Source: an uncultured Collinsella sp. (lineage in GTDB: Bacteria > Actinomycetota > Coriobacteriia > Coriobacteriales > Coriobacteriaceae). From it: a DNA stretch of 7,476 bases. The notes under the pieces were generated by a model that made no database searches, had not been told where the DNA came from, and saw only the letters and a program-made list of their open reading frames with translations. The DNA is taken from positions 1 through 7,476 of the forward strand of contig CALBBA010000307.1 in the NCBI GenBank assembly GCA_937926755.1. Reading direction: 5' to 3'. Made by a program: the position numbers and the translations under genes. Positions within the stretch are counted from its first letter, which is position 1. Each line of letters starts with the position of its first letter. Of this stretch, positions 5,650 to 7,476 are shown piece after piece.

Positions 5650-6540
5650 ATGACAAACCACCACGCTGAAGACGGCGATAAGAAAAGCATTCTGGATGCC
5701 CGCATTGAGCGAGCATATGCAAACGAATATGACGCCGCCTTTGCCGCCGCGACCATAAAGAACTACGCGTCGCTACCGCTCGCGACGATCTTGGCCGACC
5801 ACCCTCAACTGCTGAAGCGCTGCACAAAGATCATGGGCGACCCCGACATTCGCAAGCTGACAGACCCCTATGCCCCAAAACGCGACAACGATTCGTACGT
5901 TCTTACCGTAGGCTGCCTAGCCCATATGCTTACGGCGCTCGACACGAAACTCAAGCTCGAATGGGAACCCGACGAGCGTCATGAACTCGAAAGTAAGCGG
6001 AACACCCTGCGCACCGCACTGTTCCTTCCGTTGGACGGCCTCAAGCGCTGCAACGTCGAGCTCAATACACAGGCGCGGCAAAAGCCCGGGACCACGGGGC
6101 AGAAAACTCCAAGACCCCATGCGGCCATCGTCGACCGCAACCGATATAACCGCATGACCGCGCACTTTTCCGCCGAGGGAGCAGCCATAAGGACGCTGAT
6201 CGACCTGCTGTGCCTTCTGAGCATCAACGAGCTATTTGAGGGCTATCTCGCCCTTGTTCCCGCGACGGCACCCAAGTCGGTAGCAAAGATCATCGAAACC
6301 TGCAGACGCCAGTTTGAGCGCCATCGCAATGGCAGCGAGATGAACGCCAGCATCGCGCAGTACTACGCGGCTCATTACAAAAATGACGGATGTGCCCCTG
6401 TCGAGCATCAGCTGCGGCTCGCCTACACCACGCCCGTCGCAACGCTCCATCGCTTTGGAGTCCTTGGCGCTTGCGAGCCGCACGAACAGGCAGCCTGCCC
6501 CACAACCGAGCTCGATCTCAGGCTCGGACGAACCCTGTAG
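5650..6540 (+). CDS. Unrecognised 296-residue protein, first visible gene of the element
   Basis: I do not recognise this protein. It is soluble by appearance: no signal peptide and no membrane segment, although LIDLLCLLSINELFEGYLALV (about residues 192-212) is a hydrophobic helix. Most of the chain looks alpha-helical, with a charged N-terminus (MTNHHAEDGDKKSILDARIE). A basic, proline/glycine-rich linker sits near residues 143-160, and the tail after about residue 265 is low in structure. Scattered cysteines form no clear metal site. The ATG at 5650 follows GGAG (5641-5644) at five bases. The frame is open back to an ATG at 5494, but that has no ribosome binding site and would translate the CA-rich repeats. 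It lies 103 bases upstream of the ClpP-like gene's ribosome-bound start on the same strand, so it probably belongs to the same transfer operon. An accessory, regulatory or entry-exclusion role is possible but unsupported. Confidence 0.75.
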   Translation: MTNHHAEDGDKKSILDARIERAYANEYDAAFAAATIKNYASLPLATILADHPQLLKRCTKIMGDPDIRKLTDPYAPKRDNDSYVLTVGCLAHMLTALDTKLKLEWEPDERHELESKRNTLRTALFLPLDGLKRCNVELNTQARQKPGTTGQKTPRPHAAIVDRNRYNRMTAHFSAEGAAIRTLIDLLCLLSINELFEGYLALVPATAPKSVAKIIETCRRQFERHRNGSEMNASIAQYYAAHYKNDGCAPVEHQLRLAYTTPVATLHRFGVLGACEPHEQAACPTTELDLRLGRTL

Positions 6541-6561
6541 CCCGCCAGCCCCTCCGCGGGC
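6540..6561 (+). other. Short hairpin directly after the 296-residue gene
   Basis: cccgc (6541-6545) and gcggg (6556-6560), plus one flanking G-C pair, form a 6-bp stem with a 10-base loop beginning at the stop codon. There is no T run. It may slow decay or reduce read-through between the two genes, but it is weak. Confidence 0.25.
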
Positions 6562-6603
6562 AACAATCCTATTCCACAACACAACCAACAGAAAGGAGTC
6601 CTC

Positions 6604-6651
6604 ATGGACACCAATCATTCCCCCATCATCAGCCCCCCTCACCATGCGTGA
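6604..6651 (+). CDS. 15-codon frame: leader peptide, or the detached N-terminus of the ClpP-like protein
   Basis: The only good ribosome binding site in this intergenic stretch, AAAGGAG at 6592-6598 region, points to the ATG at 6604. Translation gives MDTNHSPIISPPHHA and stops at TGA 6649-6651. The stop overlaps the ATG at 6644 of the protease frame (ATGCGTGA), which would allow coupled restart. Alternatively, losing one C from the C6 run at 6633-6638 would make MDTNHSPIISPLTMRESARG and continue straight into the protease, so this may be the real N-terminus split by a one-base difference. Confidence 0.4.
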   Translation: MDTNHSPIISPPHHA

Positions 6652-7222
6652 ATCCGCCCGAGGTATCACGCTCACCAGCATTTACGATGAGATGCTCGCC
6701 CGTCGCGAGCTCTCCGTCATGGGAAACATCGAAACCCCGATGGCCCACGACCTATGCCAGCAGATCCGCCTGCTCGATGCCACCGACCCCAGCCGCCCCA
6801 TCACCATATTTGTCGCCAGCGCCGGCGGAAGCGTGCGATCGGGCCTTGCGATCTATGACGCCATGCGCCTCGCATCGTGCCCCATCCGCACCGTCTGTCT
6901 GGAATTCGCCGCGTCCATGGGCGCCGTGATCTTTATGGGCGGCGACGATCGCCGTATGGCGCCCCATGCAGAGCTCATGATTCACGACCCGCTGATCCCC
7001 CAGGGGGCAGGCGGCTCGGCACTTGCGCTGCAAGAAACCAGCCGGCGTCTCATGCAGACCCGCAAGACCCTCACGCAAATCCTCTCGGACCGCAGCGGCC
7101 TCACGCCCAAGCGCATCCAGTCCCTCACTGCAAAAGACACCTACCTTTCGGCCGAGCGCGCCGTCGAGCTCGGCTTTGCCCACGAAATCCTCTCGACCAC
7201 CAAGGAGGTCGCCCATGTCTAA
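6644..7222 (+). CDS. ClpP-like serine protease (peptidase family S14)
   Basis: A 192-residue ClpP-fold peptidase counted from ATG 6644. The triad is complete: Ser91 in EFAASMGAV, His114 in AELMIHDPL and Asp165 in AKDTYLSAERAVELGF. The oxyanion stretch VASAGGSVRSG (about 58-68) matches the NSPGGSV of housekeeping ClpP, and the N-terminal RGITLTSIYDEMLARREL aligns with the RGERSFDIYSRLLKER region of E. coli ClpP. ClpP forms barrel-shaped tetradecamers that degrade unfolded or tagged proteins handed over by an AAA+ partner; no ClpX or ClpA gene is in view. This ATG has no ribosome binding site of its own. Translation probably depends on the site for the ATG at 6604, through coupling or through a frameshift in a C6 run. 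Its stop overlaps the start of the VirD4-like gene by 8 bases, so it belongs to the conjugation operon. Phage prohead proteases share this fold, but the neighbour argues for a conjugative element. Confidence 0.88.
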   Translation: MRESARGITLTSIYDEMLARRELSVMGNIETPMAHDLCQQIRLLDATDPSRPITIFVASAGGSVRSGLAIYDAMRLASCPIRTVCLEFAASMGAVIFMGGDDRRMAPHAELMIHDPLIPQGAGGSALALQETSRRLMQTRKTLTQILSDRSGLTPKRIQSLTAKDTYLSAERAVELGFAHEILSTTKEVAHV

Positions 7223-7476
7223 CCTCGCCAGCCGCCTCGCCGCATCTAAGTCCGCATCGTCCACCATCCTCGCCAAGTATCGAACGCTTTCCTGCGACAC
7301 CCGCCAAACGGGACTCAACAACAACGCACTTGTGATCGGCCCCTCGGGAGCCGGCAAGACCCGAAACGTCCTCAAGCCCAACCTGCTGCAAATGAACGCA
7401 AGCTACATCGTGCTCGACACCAAAGGCACGCTCTGTCGCGAAGTGGGACCCGTGCTGGCAGCCCACGGTTACCGCG
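7215..7476 (+). CDS. VirD4/TraG-type conjugal coupling ATPase, N-terminal part only
   Basis: The first 87 residues of a type IV secretion coupling protein, which links the relaxase-DNA complex to the transfer channel and uses ATP to pump DNA. ALVIGPSGAGKTRNVLKPNL contains a Walker A motif (GPSGAGKT, residues 42-49), and it is followed by QMNASYIVLDTKGTLCRE, the strongly conserved block of VirD4-like proteins of Gram-positive integrative elements. The start at ATG 7215 has AAGGAGG (7202-7208) at six bases and overlaps the ClpP-like stop (ATGTCTAA), so the two are translated in a coupled way. Unusually, only about 35 residues precede the nucleotide-binding domain, with no membrane segment, whereas most VirD4 proteins have N-terminal anchors. 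Walker B and the rest lie beyond the window. Confidence 0.9.
   Translation, partial: MSNLASRLAASKSASSTILAKYRTLSCDTRQTGLNNNALVIGPSGAGKTRNVLKPNLLQMNASYIVLDTKGTLCREVGPVLAAHGYR

Noticed and set aside
6232..6681. Minus-strand open frame of 149 codons
   Set aside because: It overlaps the 296-residue gene and the intergenic leader on the other strand and has no ribosome binding site or recognisable domain.
6752..7381. Minus-strand open frame of 209 codons opposite the protease and VirD4-like genes
   Set aside because: Both plus-strand genes have catalytic motifs in frame; the antisense frame is a by-product of high GC.

Overview
The window looks like the genome of a gut actinobacterium of the class Coriobacteriia, most likely Collinsella or a close relative. 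The grounds are the fairly high GC with C/G-rich third positions, strong AGGAGG-type ribosome binding sites, and the mix of a YfcC-type carrier, HutC-type GntR regulator, HAD phosphatases and DeoC. This assignment is inferred from general appearance, not from a search.

Positions 1-4876 read as ordinary chromosome with every gene on the minus strand. In transcription order these are deoC (deoxyribose-phosphate aldolase), a Cof-type HAD phosphatase, a beta-phosphoglucomutase-like HAD hydrolase, a GntR/HutC regulator with a UTRA domain, and a YfcC-family membrane carrier that runs off the left edge. deoC and the two HAD genes form a loose sugar-phosphate group. The GntR gene and the carrier form a regulator-transporter pair; the carrier has its own good promoter (TTGATG, 17-bp spacer, TAATCT) with repeats at the start site that could be the regulator's operator. 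Several starts were moved inward from the longest reading frame because a clear ribosome binding site lies further in.

Positions 4877-5649 hold no convincing gene. This stretch contains the deoC upstream region with two inverted repeats, a strong hairpin terminator with no intact gene feeding it, an 18-codon remnant that looks like a gene's 3' end, an AT-rich patch, a possible promoter and a CA-rich leader. I read it as the probable left junction of an integrated conjugative or mobilizable element, although the other end is outside the window.

From 5650 onward all genes are on the plus strand and belong to that element: an unrecognised 296-residue protein, a ClpP-like (S14) serine protease with a complete catalytic triad, and, overlapping it by 8 bases, the start of a VirD4/TraG-type coupling ATPase. 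The protease has an odd 5' end: the best ribosome binding site leads into a 15-codon frame that stops just inside the protease frame. Removing one C from a run of six would join the two. A ClpP-like protease translationally coupled to a conjugation coupling protein, led by an unknown protein, is the most unusual part of the window.
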